Source: CAZUMW01 sp964621615 (GTDB lineage Bacteria > Desulfobacterota > WTBG01 > CAIYCZ01 > CAIRTM01). From it: a stretch of DNA of 64,000 nt. Location of the stretch: NCBI GenBank assembly GCA_964621615.1, contig CAZUMW010000005.1, positions 1 to 64,000 of the forward strand, read 5' to 3'. Numbering within the stretch: position 1 is the first letter of the stretch; the number at the start of each line of letters is the position of its first letter. Below the pieces are notes generated by a model that worked only from the letters and a program-made list of their open reading frames with translations, made no database searches and was not told where the DNA came from. This document shows positions 51,016 through 60,854 of this stretch, piece after piece. A program made the translations under genes and the position numbers.

Positions 51016-52347
51016 TCAGTCTTTCTGCACCTGCCCGACAACCTGTGCGACTTTGGCCATGTCGGCGTCGATGATATCCTGCATGCGTTTTTTCAGATCG
51101 TCTGAAACTTCCGGCATCGCCATAAATGCCTGCATAACCATGGTGGTGAAATCATACGGTGTGGCTTCCGCCTCCTCCATGACGATGGGCCGTTTCTTGG
51201 ACAGATCAAAGAGAAAATCGAGCTCCTTAACGCTGAAGAAGCGCGGGAAGAGAACCCGCTTGGTGTAGTCAGCCATGCGCTTGGGATTGCGCACCCACTC
51301 GAAATGGTCGCCCCACCACTGATCGTATTCCGCGAATCCTTTTTTGCCGTTGAGCTCCATTTCAACACACTCCGCTCCCTTGTAGCCGGCCATGACAGCG
51401 CTTTGATACAGGCACTCCCCGAATGCGGCCGAGTCGCCGACAAACAGAATGTTGCCGAGCATGGGGTGAATCATCGGTGAGAGAAACTCTACGATGACGC
51501 CGCTCACGTCAATGATTTCCGCGTTTTTAAACCAGCCGGAGAACGGCCCCTTTTTGGTAAAGTGTTCGATTATGTCTGTAGCGCTTGAGGCCGGCAGAAC
51601 CGACATGGTTTCCAGACGGAATGCATTGGGTCCGTTGGGGCTTGGTACCATAATAAGTCCGCCTGCCATGCCGCCGAAGTTTTTCGATCCGAAGAAAAAC
51701 ATGTCGCCGCGATCGTAGGGGCACTCGACGTTTGTCATTTCATATTCGATTGTCGGCCCCTTCATCCCGAAATCGGTTCTGGTTTTGTTTGCTCCGCTCA
51801 CCTTTGCAGCGCGGGATGAGAGCCCGTCTGCTGCGATGAGCTTTTTGCAGGTCAGGGTTTTGTCTTTGCCTTCTTTGCGGATCATGACCTCTACGGTTTT
51901 CGGCGTTTGGGTCAGATTGCGGAAAAGCGTGCCGGGCATGAATTCGGCACCCTGCTTTTTGGCCCAGCTGTAGCGGTCGGAGTGGCACTGGCTTGGAATG
52001 AAAGTGTGGTAGAACGGCTTCTTGGTTGTGGATGCCTGCCAGTGCTTGCCCGTGTCTGAAAACATGTGCGAGTGGTGTATGCCTTCCATAGTAGTGCCGT
52101 AGATAACGGTGAAGCCCGTGTCCGTGTACTCCAGCTTGTTTGTCCCGTTATCAAGCGGCGTGCGCTTTATATATTCGCGGTTAAAGGGCTGATCGAGAAA
52201 GCAGTAGCCCGAAGCGGTTCTGATATTTGTGTCGAGCTGGGGTTTTTTGTCGATTCCGAGCACCTTGATGCCCCGCTTTGCAAGTTCTCCGCACGCCATC
52301 ATGCCGGCAGGGCCGCATCCGATAACAATTACATCATAGTCAGTCAT
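51016..52347 (-). CDS. FAD-dependent oxidoreductase, FixC / geranylgeranyl-reductase family
   Basis: 443 residues. The N-terminal Rossmann motif is VIVIGCGPAGMMACGELAKRGIKVLGIDKK (6-35), followed by the ATG-type AADGLSSRAAKVSG and the FAD phosphate site NILFVGDSAAFGE. This resembles electron-transferring-flavoprotein dehydrogenases (FixC) and menaquinone/geranylgeranyl reductases. AGGAGGA precedes the ATG. It is the last gene of a three-flavoprotein operon with 48- and 53-base gaps. With two GlcD-like oxidoreductases upstream, it may feed electrons from a 2-hydroxy acid into a quinone or ferredoxin pool (inference). Confidence 0.85.
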   Translation of the reverse strand: MTDYDVIVIGCGPAGMMACGELAKRGIKVLGIDKKPQLDTNIRTASGYCFLDQPFNREYIKRTPLDNGTNKLEYTDTGFTVIYGTTMEGIHHSHMFSDTGKHWQASTTKKPFYHTFIPSQCHSDRYSWAKKQGAEFMPGTLFRNLTQTPKTVEVMIRKEGKDKTLTCKKLIAADGLSSRAAKVSGANKTRTDFGMKGPTIEYEMTNVECPYDRGDMFFFGSKNFGGMAGGLIMVPSPNGPNAFRLETMSVLPASSATDIIEHFTKKGPFSGWFKNAEIIDVSGVIVEFLSPMIHPMLGNILFVGDSAAFGECLYQSAVMAGYKGAECVEMELNGKKGFAEYDQWWGDHFEWVRNPKRMADYTKRVLFPRFFSVKELDFLFDLSKKRPIVMEEAEATPYDFTTMVMQAFMAMPEVSDDLKKRMQDIIDADMAKVAQVVGQVQKD

Positions 52348-52395
52348 ATCCCTAAAGTCCTCCTGTAGTCTTATTCTTGCAGATTCGGTCTCATA

Positions 52396-53871
52396 TTATG
52401 AGAAGCACAGCTTACCGGGATTGAGGATATTGTTTTCATCCATTTCGGCTTTGAGCTGTCGCAGCTTATGCGTATACTGAGCGGCACGGGAGTAGACCAG
52501 GGAGGCCCAGGGCCCGTACGGGCGGTCAAAATAGGCGCCGCTGTTCATGAGCGCCTCAGAGGCTTTCAGCCAGAGCTGTTTTGTCCGCAGCCGCTCCGCA
52601 CCGTCCTCGGGCGAGCAGTGCAGATCGAATTCGCAGTGCAGCGCACGGGCGCGCTCAAGCGGGAGTATGAAGCCGCCGATCTGCTCGAGGCTGTAGCCGC
52701 TGTCTAAACAGACGCTTTGCAGCTTTTCTTCAAGCAGGCAGAGCGATTTGAGCGGGCATTTGAATGTCAGATCGTGCACTGACCCCTTGTAGTGAAACTT
52801 TTTCAGTATTGTCCAGGGGCGCAGCAGCAGAGAGCGGACTGCGGCCGGTGCGCCGGGAATGTTGGGAAGGTTTTCCAGAAGCTCAACGCTTACGCTGTCG
52901 CATGCTTCCCGCAGCGCTTCGGTTTCATAGGCAACTTTTTCATCCGCCCTGCGTGCATTTCCCTGTATGCAAATAATCATCAGCCAGGCGGGCAGCTGAG
53001 ATCGCAGCTGCTCAAAGGACGGGGCGGAAACCGCTTCCGCGGGAAACGCAGCGGGGACATCCCATTCTTCAGAAAAAAGGGCGGCTGTGTTGAAATTGTT
53101 CAGCAGAAAGCACTCGGTGCCGATTTCCCGTCTTTGAATCTGCTGGAGCGGCTCTATGGCCTCTGAAAGCGCATCGAAGGGGATAAAAAATATTTTCTGC
53201 TCTTTGGGCAGCGGCTCAATCTGAAGCACCATTTTGGTCATAATGCCCAGCGTGCCCTGGGCGGCGGTCCACAGGCGGAAAATAGTGTTTCTGATGGGGC
53301 CGCTCGGCGCTCCAGGGTCTCCTCCTGATGTCCAGCTGCCGGTGCGGAATATGTCGCCGTTCGGCAGTACGATCTCGGTGTCCATGATCAGATAATTGCC
53401 GTGCTCGAAGCTGGGCGCCGCAAGTACGGGGTCGCGCTCCAGATAGCTTGACAGCACTGAGCGGTCAGGGCTGACGCCCAGTGGGGTCATGATGCGGTAT
53501 CCGCGCTCTGCAAGCCGGCCCTGCAGCTCGGCGTAGGTTGTGCCGGGCTCGATGACGACATGCCAGTTTTCTTCATCGAGCTTAATAATATTTTTCATGC
53601 GGGACATGTTTAGAATAATGCCCCCCTGATCAGGGATGGTTGCGCCGTGCAGGTTCATGCCCGAGCTGTAGGGAACAATCGGCGTGAGCGTTTTGTTGGC
53701 GGCCCGGACTACTTCCTGGATCTGCTCAACGGTTTCGACAAACACAACTGCTTCCGGCGTGCGGCTTTCCACAAAGCTCTGATCGCGGGAGTATGCTGCA
53801 AGCGTTTGGGGATCGTCTGATACGTTCCCCTGTCCGACTATTTTTTCGAGATCTTGTTTAGCGACTGCCAT
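52396..53871 (-). CDS. GlcD-like FAD-binding oxidoreductase
   Basis: 491 residues of the VAO/FAD_binding_4 superfamily. The FAD-binding half has VVFVETVEQIQEVVRAANKTLTPIVPYSSGMNLHGATIP and GTWxSGGDPG-type SWTSGGDPGAPSGP. The C-terminal half ends in MDENNILNPGKLCFS, the usual end of 2-hydroxy-acid dehydrogenase flavoproteins. No iron-sulfur domain is attached. It overlaps no neighbour but shares the operon with the paralogue at 53925-55637. The substrate is not determinable. Confidence 0.87.
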   Translation of the reverse strand: MAVAKQDLEKIVGQGNVSDDPQTLAAYSRDQSFVESRTPEAVVFVETVEQIQEVVRAANKTLTPIVPYSSGMNLHGATIPDQGGIILNMSRMKNIIKLDEENWHVVIEPGTTYAELQGRLAERGYRIMTPLGVSPDRSVLSSYLERDPVLAAPSFEHGNYLIMDTEIVLPNGDIFRTGSWTSGGDPGAPSGPIRNTIFRLWTAAQGTLGIMTKMVLQIEPLPKEQKIFFIPFDALSEAIEPLQQIQRREIGTECFLLNNFNTAALFSEEWDVPAAFPAEAVSAPSFEQLRSQLPAWLMIICIQGNARRADEKVAYETEALREACDSVSVELLENLPNIPGAPAAVRSLLLRPWTILKKFHYKGSVHDLTFKCPLKSLCLLEEKLQSVCLDSGYSLEQIGGFILPLERARALHCEFDLHCSPEDGAERLRTKQLWLKASEALMNSGAYFDRPYGPWASLVYSRAAQYTHKLRQLKAEMDENNILNPGKLCFS

Positions 53872-53924
53872 GTCCTTTCCTTTCCCTTGAAAAACAGTTC
53901 ATTTTGTTCACAACGAACATACTC

Positions 53925-55637
53925 CTACCGGGCAATGGGAGGAAGGCCGTTCATTTCTCTCAGCTTGTTAAATCCTGCAAGCACCTCATCAGGGAATGCG
54001 TCGTACTCCTCTTTGCTGAAGATCTGCCGGCCGGGTGCGCAGATGCTGTTCGGGTCGAATATATCCCTGATTTTTCTGAACAGAAGATGGGCGTTGGGGC
54101 CGACTTCGGGCATAAATGAAGTGATCGGCTCGATGGAGACGCCCAGCCCGTTTGCGCCGGGGCCGTATTTGTCGGCGATTGTGCTGACGATACCGCAGGC
54201 AACCAGGGCGGACCCCCGCTCGAGCAGCTCGGGCTTTGTCTGGTCAGGATACACATCTGCTTCGGTAAGCCAGTAGCGGCCGCTGTGATTGCTTGAGTAC
54301 AGAAACGGCGTGTCGTCCATGCCGCCCCGGTCGGTGATGTAGGTTTCCCCGAACGTCTGGACCGCTTTGGACCACACCTTCCGGGTTTCGCGGGCCACGG
54401 TATCCACCGGACCGCCGAGAATGTTGGAGCCGCAGTATGAATGCCTGTTCATACGGTAGCCGGTGACATGGCGGATGCAGTCGAGATTCCACGGGGCAAG
54501 GGCGGTAAGGACATCGCCTTTGTGCTCCCGGGAAAGAAACGTGCCGCCGACCTCTGCCACAATGTCGCGAACAATGTTTTCCTCATACTGTATCTGCTTT
54601 TCGGAGACCACGCCGCCGATGATGACATAGCAGTTATAGGGGGGGAAAAACTTGTTTTCAACCCGCTCAAGCGTCTGATCCTGCGTCTGTGAGCAATAGT
54701 AGGCGTTATACACGCCGGTTGCGTTAAGGCCCTGGCCTATGGAGGCGTGCCCGATCTCGCGAAGCGCTTTCAGCTCGGTTTCATAGTCGGGAAATTCTAT
54801 CCACAGCAGCTTGTAGCGCTTTGGGGGGGGCGCCGTATCATACTGCGCCTGGTGATAGGTATGAATGCTGGGCCGGCCGGCCGGCGGTTCCGGGAGCTCT
54901 TTGCCGCCGGGCCATGCATGAAGCTTTACAACGATTTCGGTGATAATGCCTGTTGTGCCGCCGCTGCCGCGCACCAGGGAAAACAGATCGGGGCCCGGCC
55001 CGTATTCCCAGAAGGTATCGACCCCGGCAACCGTATCCGAGCCGGTAATTAATATATCGCCGGTCGGGGTCACCACTTTAATGCTGACGATGTTACGGGA
55101 CAGGGTGCCGTATTTATGGTCTGTCTGCCACACGCCGGCAAAAGCGCTTTGTGAGGAAAGCTTGCACAGCGTGGTGGCCAGCGGGGATCCCCCGTTCCAC
55201 AGGCCGACCTTCATGGCATCAGCCTGTACCTGGGCATAATCGGCAAACGCCTCCAGCCGGGCGGTCATAGCATCCTCGTCTATCTCCAGCACTCTGTTCA
55301 TCCGGCTCACGTGGACGCATACCGTCGGCACCGGTTTTGTCGGGCCGTTGAAGGTTATCATACCGTTTGTAAAGGGAATGATGTTGACCTTGTGCCGGTT
55401 GCATACCCGCATAATCGCCTGCACCTCTTCTGTTGAGCCCGGCAGTATGATGCAGGCGGGAATATTGCTGGGGTCTTTTTTGTGTTTTTTCAGGGCGCCG
55501 GTGGAATCAACGGAAAAATTACTGTAGCATTCAACGACCGCCCGGTCCTGTGATATGTGCTCGGCCCCAACGATGTTTTCAAGCTCTTTGTATATATCCG
55601 GGGGGAGTTTGCTGGGAACCATTTTTTTCTTTTCCAT
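53925..55637 (-). CDS. FAD-binding oxidoreductase (VAO/GlcD family)
   Basis: A 570-residue first gene of the operon. The FAD domain has CIILPGSTEEVQAIMRVCNRHKVNIIPFTNG and the VxGSGGTTGIITEIVVKLHAWPG motif. The cap ends in IRDIFDPNSICAPGRQIF. It is larger than the paralogue downstream (insertions around 260-300). Together with the FixC-like protein this makes an uncommon three-flavin set. AAAGGAGACC precedes the ATG. Confidence 0.87.
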   Translation of the reverse strand: MEKKKMVPSKLPPDIYKELENIVGAEHISQDRAVVECYSNFSVDSTGALKKHKKDPSNIPACIILPGSTEEVQAIMRVCNRHKVNIIPFTNGMITFNGPTKPVPTVCVHVSRMNRVLEIDEDAMTARLEAFADYAQVQADAMKVGLWNGGSPLATTLCKLSSQSAFAGVWQTDHKYGTLSRNIVSIKVVTPTGDILITGSDTVAGVDTFWEYGPGPDLFSLVRGSGGTTGIITEIVVKLHAWPGGKELPEPPAGRPSIHTYHQAQYDTAPPPKRYKLLWIEFPDYETELKALREIGHASIGQGLNATGVYNAYYCSQTQDQTLERVENKFFPPYNCYVIIGGVVSEKQIQYEENIVRDIVAEVGGTFLSREHKGDVLTALAPWNLDCIRHVTGYRMNRHSYCGSNILGGPVDTVARETRKVWSKAVQTFGETYITDRGGMDDTPFLYSSNHSGRYWLTEADVYPDQTKPELLERGSALVACGIVSTIADKYGPGANGLGVSIEPITSFMPEVGPNAHLLFRKIRDIFDPNSICAPGRQIFSKEEYDAFPDEVLAGFNKLREMNGLPPIAR

Positions 55638-56013
55638 GCCGGTCTCCTTTCATTGTGCCCGTTGCGGTGATGTGTGACAGGCGGCAATGTATATGCTCAC
55701 AAGCTGCCTGAAATCAGCTGCCCGTACCATCAGATGTATCTATGCGATTAACTCACTACAAATACTGTAACTTTGCAGAGTTGTCAAGGTATTTAGTGTA
55801 GCTGTTTGGCAGGCTGATCCGGTGAAATGCCTTAAAAAAATCGATAATTTTGTTTAATGAGCTAAATGCCGGGCAGCAGGGGAGAGAGCCATGAATGTGA
55901 AAAATACTTTGTTTAATAAATAAAATTGGATTACAATTAACCATTTTTGAATTTATAAAATAATCCTGTGCTTAAACGTGCACACCGATTCTTTTTGATA
56001 CAGGAACGCTTCC
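55638..56013. other. Intergenic, divergent promoters
   Basis: About 375 bases between the flavoprotein operon and the EAL-HDOD gene. The half near 55900-55980 is AT-rich (AATTAACC and TTTTATTTATT). Nothing else was recognised. Confidence 0.35.
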
Positions 56014-57222
56014 ATGGATGTCTTTGTCGCCCGTCAGCCGATATTTGATGCGGATAAAAACGTGTTTGCCTATGAGCTTTTGTTTCGCTCCGGTATAGAA
56101 AATGTATATGACAGCAGCTTTGACGGTGATGACGCCACCTCGAAAATAATGACAAACAGCCTGCTGGTCATCGGGCTCGAGACCCTGACGCAGGGCAAGA
56201 AAGCCTTTATTAATTTTACCCGGAACCTGCTGCTTAAAGATGCCCCCGACGTAATCCCGAAAGAATTAATCGGGGTAGAAGTGCTTGAAACGGTTGAGCC
56301 TGACAGCATTGTCGTAAATAAGTGCGCCCGGCTTAAGGAAAAAGGGTATCTTATCGTTCTGGATGATTTCGTATTTGAGGAGCGCTTCAGGCCGCTTATT
56401 GAGATCGCTGATATTATTAAGATCGATTTTCTGGCTGTCAAAGGCCGTGAGCGGCATGAACTGTTTGAGAAGTGCAGGGACGGCGATGTTCAGTTTCTGG
56501 CAGAAAAGGTGGAAAACGAGCAGGATTTCTGCGAGGCGCGCGAGCTCGGCTGCAGCTACTTTCAGGGGTATTTTTTCAGCAAGCCCGTTGTGGTTGCCGG
56601 CAAAGATATACCCGGCAGCAAGCTGAACTACCTGCAGGTTCTTCGGGAAGTCAACCGCAGGGACATTGATTTTTCTTCTATGGAGAGCATTATAAAGCGC
56701 GACGTGTCGCTTTCATATAAGCTGCTGCGCTTTGTGAACTCGGCTTTTTTCCGGTTCAGCGTCAAAATTGAATCCATTCGCCACGCGCTGGTTCTGCTGG
56801 GCATCAGCGATATAAAAAAATGGGTCTCTCTTCTGGCGCTGGCGGGAATCGGTTCGGATAAGCCGCAGGAGCTTCTGATGCTTTCGCTGGTGCGGGCACG
56901 TTTCTGCGAGAGTATCTGCTCCCGCATCGGCCGGGAAAAGCAGTCTGACGATTATTTTTTAACGGGGCTTTTTTCGGTAATCGACGCGCTTGTTGACCGT
57001 CCCATGGAGCAGGTGCTTTCCGGGCTGCCGCTGTCTGAGCAGGTCAAACAGGCACTGACCGGGCAGGAAAACACCCTCTATCAAACCTTTAGTATCATAA
57101 CCGCCTATGAGCATGCTGACTGGAACAGGATTTCACACTTTGCCGGAAAGCTCGGGATTGAAGAGTCAGTGCTGCCCGATATTTTTTTTCAGTCAGTCGA
57201 GTGGGCAAATGAGGCTATATGA
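56014..57222 (+). CDS. EAL-HDOD (YuxH-type) signalling protein
   Basis: 402 residues. The EAL half (1-200) begins with the subfamily signature MDVFVARQPIFDADKNVFAYELLFRSG, where the EAL motif has become ELL. Residues needed for phosphodiesterase metals are mostly absent; LDDF is retained but the glutamate base context is not. The HDOD half (200-395) has VLREVNRRDIDFSSMESIIKRDVSLSYKLLRFVNSAFF. It is therefore more likely a c-di-GMP reader or scaffold than an enzyme. It is single-gene, with no operon partner. Confidence 0.9.
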   Translation: MDVFVARQPIFDADKNVFAYELLFRSGIENVYDSSFDGDDATSKIMTNSLLVIGLETLTQGKKAFINFTRNLLLKDAPDVIPKELIGVEVLETVEPDSIVVNKCARLKEKGYLIVLDDFVFEERFRPLIEIADIIKIDFLAVKGRERHELFEKCRDGDVQFLAEKVENEQDFCEARELGCSYFQGYFFSKPVVVAGKDIPGSKLNYLQVLREVNRRDIDFSSMESIIKRDVSLSYKLLRFVNSAFFRFSVKIESIRHALVLLGISDIKKWVSLLALAGIGSDKPQELLMLSLVRARFCESICSRIGREKQSDDYFLTGLFSVIDALVDRPMEQVLSGLPLSEQVKQALTGQENTLYQTFSIITAYEHADWNRISHFAGKLGIEESVLPDIFFQSVEWANEAI

Positions 57223-57321
57223 GAACGGTTCCGGGTTCAAAGGTTTACAGTGATAAAGCGTATAGCCCGGAACCCTGAACCCCGAATCCGGAACCCTGTA
57301 CCCCTATAACAGGAGGCGCGT

Positions 57322-58623
57322 ATGATAGAGCGGTATTTCAGGCTGAAGGAGCACGGAACCACGGCAGGGCGTGAAGTCGTTGCGGGCATAACCACCTTTG
57401 TGACAATGGCATACATCGTGGTTGTAAACCCGAAAATTCTCGAAGCCGCCGGCATTCCGTTCGGCCCGTCTCTTGTGGCTACCGTCGTGAGCGCTTTTTT
57501 CGGAACCATGGCCATGGGGCTGTATGCGCGCCGGCCTTTTGCCATAGCACCGTATATGGGCGAAAACGCGTTTATCGCATATACGGTCGTCAAGGTGCTC
57601 GGCTACAGCTGGCAGACAGCTCTCGGGGCCATATTTATCGGCGGCGTGCTGTTTACCCTGCTTACGGCATTTCGCATACGGGGCTGGCTTACGGATCAGA
57701 TTCCCGAAGGTCTCAAAATAAGCTTTGCGGTCGGAATCGGTTTTTTTCTGACGTTTATCGGGCTCAATGATGCCGGCATTGTGGTTGTCGGCACACCGGG
57801 AGCGCCGGTGCAGGTGGGAGATCTGACCAGTGCGAGCGCTTTGCTGTCCGTGATCTGCTTTGTCGGCATCGCTTTTTTAATGCTCAAAAACATCCGCGGG
57901 GCAATCCTGTTCGGCATTGTCGGCACCACTCTGCTCGCCGGTGCCTTCAACGTTATTGAAATGCCCGGCAGGTGGATGAGCATGCCGCCTTCGCTGACCC
58001 CGATTCTGTTCAAGCTCGATGTTCTCGGATGTTTCCAGTGGGGGTTCTTCTCGGTTATCCTGACCGTGTTTGTCATGGATTTTGTCGATACCATGGGAAC
58101 GCTTATCGGCGTGTCCTATAAAGCCGGGCTTCTCGATGAGCAGGGCAGGCTGCCCTATATCGAGAAGCCGATGCTGTGCGACTCGACGGCAACAATGCTG
58201 GGAGCCCTGCTGGGCACCACCACCACCGGCACGTATATCGAGTCTGCTGCTGGCATTGAAGCCGGCGGCAGAACAGGGCTGACGGCAGTGGTGACCGCCC
58301 TGCTGTTTCTGCTCGCTCTTTTTTTCGAGCCGTTTTTTCATGTGATACCGCCGTGTGCATACGGCCCGGCTCTTGTTATTGTCGGGCTTCTTATGCTTTC
58401 AACCATAACGCGGGCCCGCCTTGACGATATGACCGAAGCTGTGCCGATATTTGCCGTGATTGCGCTTATGAGCTTTACCTACAATATGGGTATCGGCCTG
58501 ACCGCCGGGTTTGTTCTGTACCCTGTCATGAAGGTCCTTGCAGGAAGGCACCGGGAGGTGCCGCCGGGGCTGTGGGTTCTGTTCGGGCTCTCGCTGTGCT
58601 TTTATGTGTTTTATCCGTATTGA
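57322..58623 (+). CDS. NCS2/AzgA-type purine permease
   Basis: A 433-residue inner-membrane transporter of roughly 12-14 helices. Family marks include VVAGITTFVTMAYIVVVNP at the N-terminus, APYMGENAFIAYTVV, and NDAGIV. The signature DFVDTMGTLIGV, and SATMLGALLGTTTTGTYIESAAGIEAGGRTG, belong to the guanine/hypoxanthine (AzgA/GhxP) group. It imports purine bases by proton symport (family knowledge). ACAGGAGGC precedes the ATG. Confidence 0.93.
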   Translation: MIERYFRLKEHGTTAGREVVAGITTFVTMAYIVVVNPKILEAAGIPFGPSLVATVVSAFFGTMAMGLYARRPFAIAPYMGENAFIAYTVVKVLGYSWQTALGAIFIGGVLFTLLTAFRIRGWLTDQIPEGLKISFAVGIGFFLTFIGLNDAGIVVVGTPGAPVQVGDLTSASALLSVICFVGIAFLMLKNIRGAILFGIVGTTLLAGAFNVIEMPGRWMSMPPSLTPILFKLDVLGCFQWGFFSVILTVFVMDFVDTMGTLIGVSYKAGLLDEQGRLPYIEKPMLCDSTATMLGALLGTTTTGTYIESAAGIEAGGRTGLTAVVTALLFLLALFFEPFFHVIPPCAYGPALVIVGLLMLSTITRARLDDMTEAVPIFAVIALMSFTYNMGIGLTAGFVLYPVMKVLAGRHREVPPGLWVLFGLSLCFYVFYPY

Positions 58624-58637
58624 GGCCGAGATGCTTG

Positions 58638-59264
58638 TCAGTACCTGGAATATTCATACACAAATGATGCAAGCACATTGAGCCGCTCAATGGTGAATGA
58701 GTCGGGAAACGGCATAAAGGGACCTGCAGCATGTATGGTGTGTACCGCCTCCCGGTCAAGAATGCCGTGCCCTGATGAATAGAGCATGTCGACTTTTTGA
58801 ACCCCTCCGCTTTTATCAATTACAAACCGCAGGGTCAGCTCGCCTTCGAGAGCCTTTTTTTGTGCCTGTTCGGGATACTGCCATACCCTGTTTATTTCGT
58901 ATCTGAGGTGGCTCAGATAGGATGCATACTGCGGGTACTGTGTATCATCGGCGTGCAGGGAGACTGTTGCCTCTTTCCCGGGCTGCACCTGCGGTCGGGG
59001 CTGTGCGTGGATTGAACGTGCCGGGGGCGGTGCCGGTCGCTTGGCTGATTTTTGTTTGATTCGGGGGACGGGCTGCTTGTCCGGCCGTATATGCACGGGC
59101 CGCTGAGGCGGGGGAACCAGATCGACGTCGAACAGTTTCTGCTTCCGGGGCTGCGGATCTGTTGTTGATAACGGCACCCCAAACAGTATCGTGCAATGCA
59201 GCGCGGCGGACAGCACGATAAAAAAGTGCCAGGGCTTTTTGTCGATAACGGTGCTCAGGGACAT
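58638..59264 (-). CDS. TonB-family energy transducer
   Basis: 208 residues. An N-terminal anchor helix (WHFFIVLSAALHCTILFGVPLS, with the conserved His) is followed by a Pro/Lys-rich periplasmic stretch (about 45-95) and the TonB C-terminal domain (about 115-205, YLSHLRYEINRVWQYPEQAQKKALEGELTLRFVIDKSGGVQKVDML). It transduces proton-motive force to outer-membrane receptors. No exbB/exbD or receptor gene is adjacent, so it is probably one of several TonB copies. Confidence 0.92.
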   Translation of the reverse strand: MSLSTVIDKKPWHFFIVLSAALHCTILFGVPLSTTDPQPRKQKLFDVDLVPPPQRPVHIRPDKQPVPRIKQKSAKRPAPPPARSIHAQPRPQVQPGKEATVSLHADDTQYPQYASYLSHLRYEINRVWQYPEQAQKKALEGELTLRFVIDKSGGVQKVDMLYSSGHGILDREAVHTIHAAGPFMPFPDSFTIERLNVLASFVYEYSRY

Positions 59265-59516
59265 GTGTTTTTAGTGCCGGGAGGTGATTGCTGCCGGTTT
59301 TTGCGTTAAAGAAACACCGGCGTGTCAGTATATCCGAATGCTCTGGCCTTTTTTTTAATACTGATTGTATTATATTATTATACCAATTCAGTGCATACAA
59401 ACAATACAATCGGCAGAAATACAGGAAGTCCGAAGCGTAACTTGTAATAAATAATGTTTTGTGCTAAATTTTACAGTATATAATTTAGTTAAATATTGCA
59501 AAAAAAGGCTGTTCCA

Positions 59517-60269
59517 GTGAAAAGCGTGCAAACAATCCGGGTGCTTTGTATTTCATCTATAATAATTATATGGAGCGCAGCCACCTCATTAGCGGTTCCT
59601 CCTCCCGCAATATTATATCCCGGCGAGCTTGATTTCGGTGATAATGAGAGAGAATTGCACCTATCCTTTGGTAATTACTCCGGCAACATACTGAAATGGC
59701 AGGTCAGCGTGATATATAACCGTGGTCAGGGCTGGGTTTCGGTTGATACGCATTCGTTTCGCATGGGCAACGGTGAAAAAGATCTCGCGGTTTCAGTAAG
59801 CCGTGAAGGTCGCGAGCCCGGCACCTACACGGCGCTGCTTGAGATTTCGGCTGTCGGGGCAGATTATGATTGTGAGGCTTTTGCGAACATAACCATGCAG
59901 GTTCAGGAAAGCGGAAAAACCGTTACTGAGGATGACAGCAGCTTTTCCCTGCAGCCGCCTGTGTGTTTTTTATCGCCTGCACGCCCTGAAAACGCAATAA
60001 TCATTGAAAATAATGCGGGCCAAGACCTGATATGGCACGCAGGACTGGTCTTATATACCGGTGGCCCGCAGGACGGCTGGGTTACCTGTTCCCCGCGCGG
60101 AGGCAGCATAGCAGGCAACGAGGCTGACGTGCTGGTGGTCTCAGCGTCTGTTGACGGTTTACCGCCAGGGCTGTACCGCGCACGCATTCCTGTCAGTTCA
60201 CAGAACGCTGAAGTATGTACCATTGAGATATTTCTTATGGTGCCGTTTCGCTGGTATATGCTGCCCTGA
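59517..60269 (+). CDS. Exported protein with two BACON-like beta domains
   Basis: I start at GTG (59517) after AAAGGCTG; a TTG 21 bases earlier extends the frame. The 250-residue product has a signal peptide (VLCISSIIIIWSAATSLAV). Two similar beta-sandwich halves follow, each with a LxFGDxxxxxxxxxxNxxGxxLxWxxxVxY pattern and a G-[EP]-G-x-Y motif (REPGTYTALLEIS; LPPGLYRARIPVS). These resemble BACON/NPCBM-associated domains of surface proteins. No enzymatic motif is present. Function unknown. Confidence 0.72.
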   Translation: MKSVQTIRVLCISSIIIIWSAATSLAVPPPAILYPGELDFGDNERELHLSFGNYSGNILKWQVSVIYNRGQGWVSVDTHSFRMGNGEKDLAVSVSREGREPGTYTALLEISAVGADYDCEAFANITMQVQESGKTVTEDDSSFSLQPPVCFLSPARPENAIIIENNAGQDLIWHAGLVLYTGGPQDGWVTCSPRGGSIAGNEADVLVVSASVDGLPPGLYRARIPVSSQNAEVCTIEIFLMVPFRWYMLP

Positions 60270-60561
60270 ACGTATCTTCTCTATCTCCCGCCCGGTTCAA
60301 ATTTCTCTTAAACCGAACCTTTTTTGACCTGATTCGCTGAGGGTTACGCATTTTGCTGCCGCGGTCTTTACTTTTTCTGTTCTGCGAACTATGGTTAAGC
60401 AGCAATTAGATAACAGACTGCTGGCGAATCTACGTTGCTACGCTGAACGCGATATATATGCACATATCTCAAAAAAACCAAGCCGGTATACAATATGACC
60501 GGGGGTGACCGTTATGCAGAAAATAAATGAGCAGGACTATCTTTAAAAAAGGAGCCACGGT

Positions 60562-60750
60562 ATGACAGTCAAGGAAATACGGGAAAAGGCAAAACAGGTA
60601 GGAGTCAATGTAAACAAAATGAAAAAAGCGGATGCTATACGGACTATTCAGCGTGCCGAGGAAACCTATGAATGCTTTGGCACACCGCGGGTGAACGAGT
60701 GCGGTGAGGAGGCATGCCTCTGGCGTCAGGACTGTGTTAAAATGCAGTGA
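60562..60750 (+). CDS. Small SAP/Rho-N-like protein
   Basis: A 62-residue product. MTVKEIREKAKQVGVNVNKMKKADAIRTIQRAE is a SAP/Rho N-terminal-like helix-turn-helix (LxxKAKxxGxxxxKxKKADLIxxIQxAE), known as a small nucleic-acid-binding module in many Desulfobacterota. A C-terminal Cys cluster reads CGEEACLWRQDC. AAAAAGGAG precedes the ATG. A strong terminator follows at 60803. Confidence 0.8.
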   Translation: MTVKEIREKAKQVGVNVNKMKKADAIRTIQRAEETYECFGTPRVNECGEEACLWRQDCVKMQ

Positions 60751-60802
60751 GCGGTTTTTGCCTGACATCCGGGTACTCAGAACCGGCCGGCGATGTTAAA
60801 AG

Positions 60803-60840
60803 AAGCACATCCCTTTCTTGCTGCGGATGTGCTTTTTTTT
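60803..60840 (+). terminator. Rho-independent terminator
   Basis: AAGCACATCC pairs with GGATGTGCTT across a 12-base loop and runs into T8, 50 bases after the SAP-like gene. Confidence 0.92.
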
Positions 60841-60854
60841 AGGTGGTTATTGTC

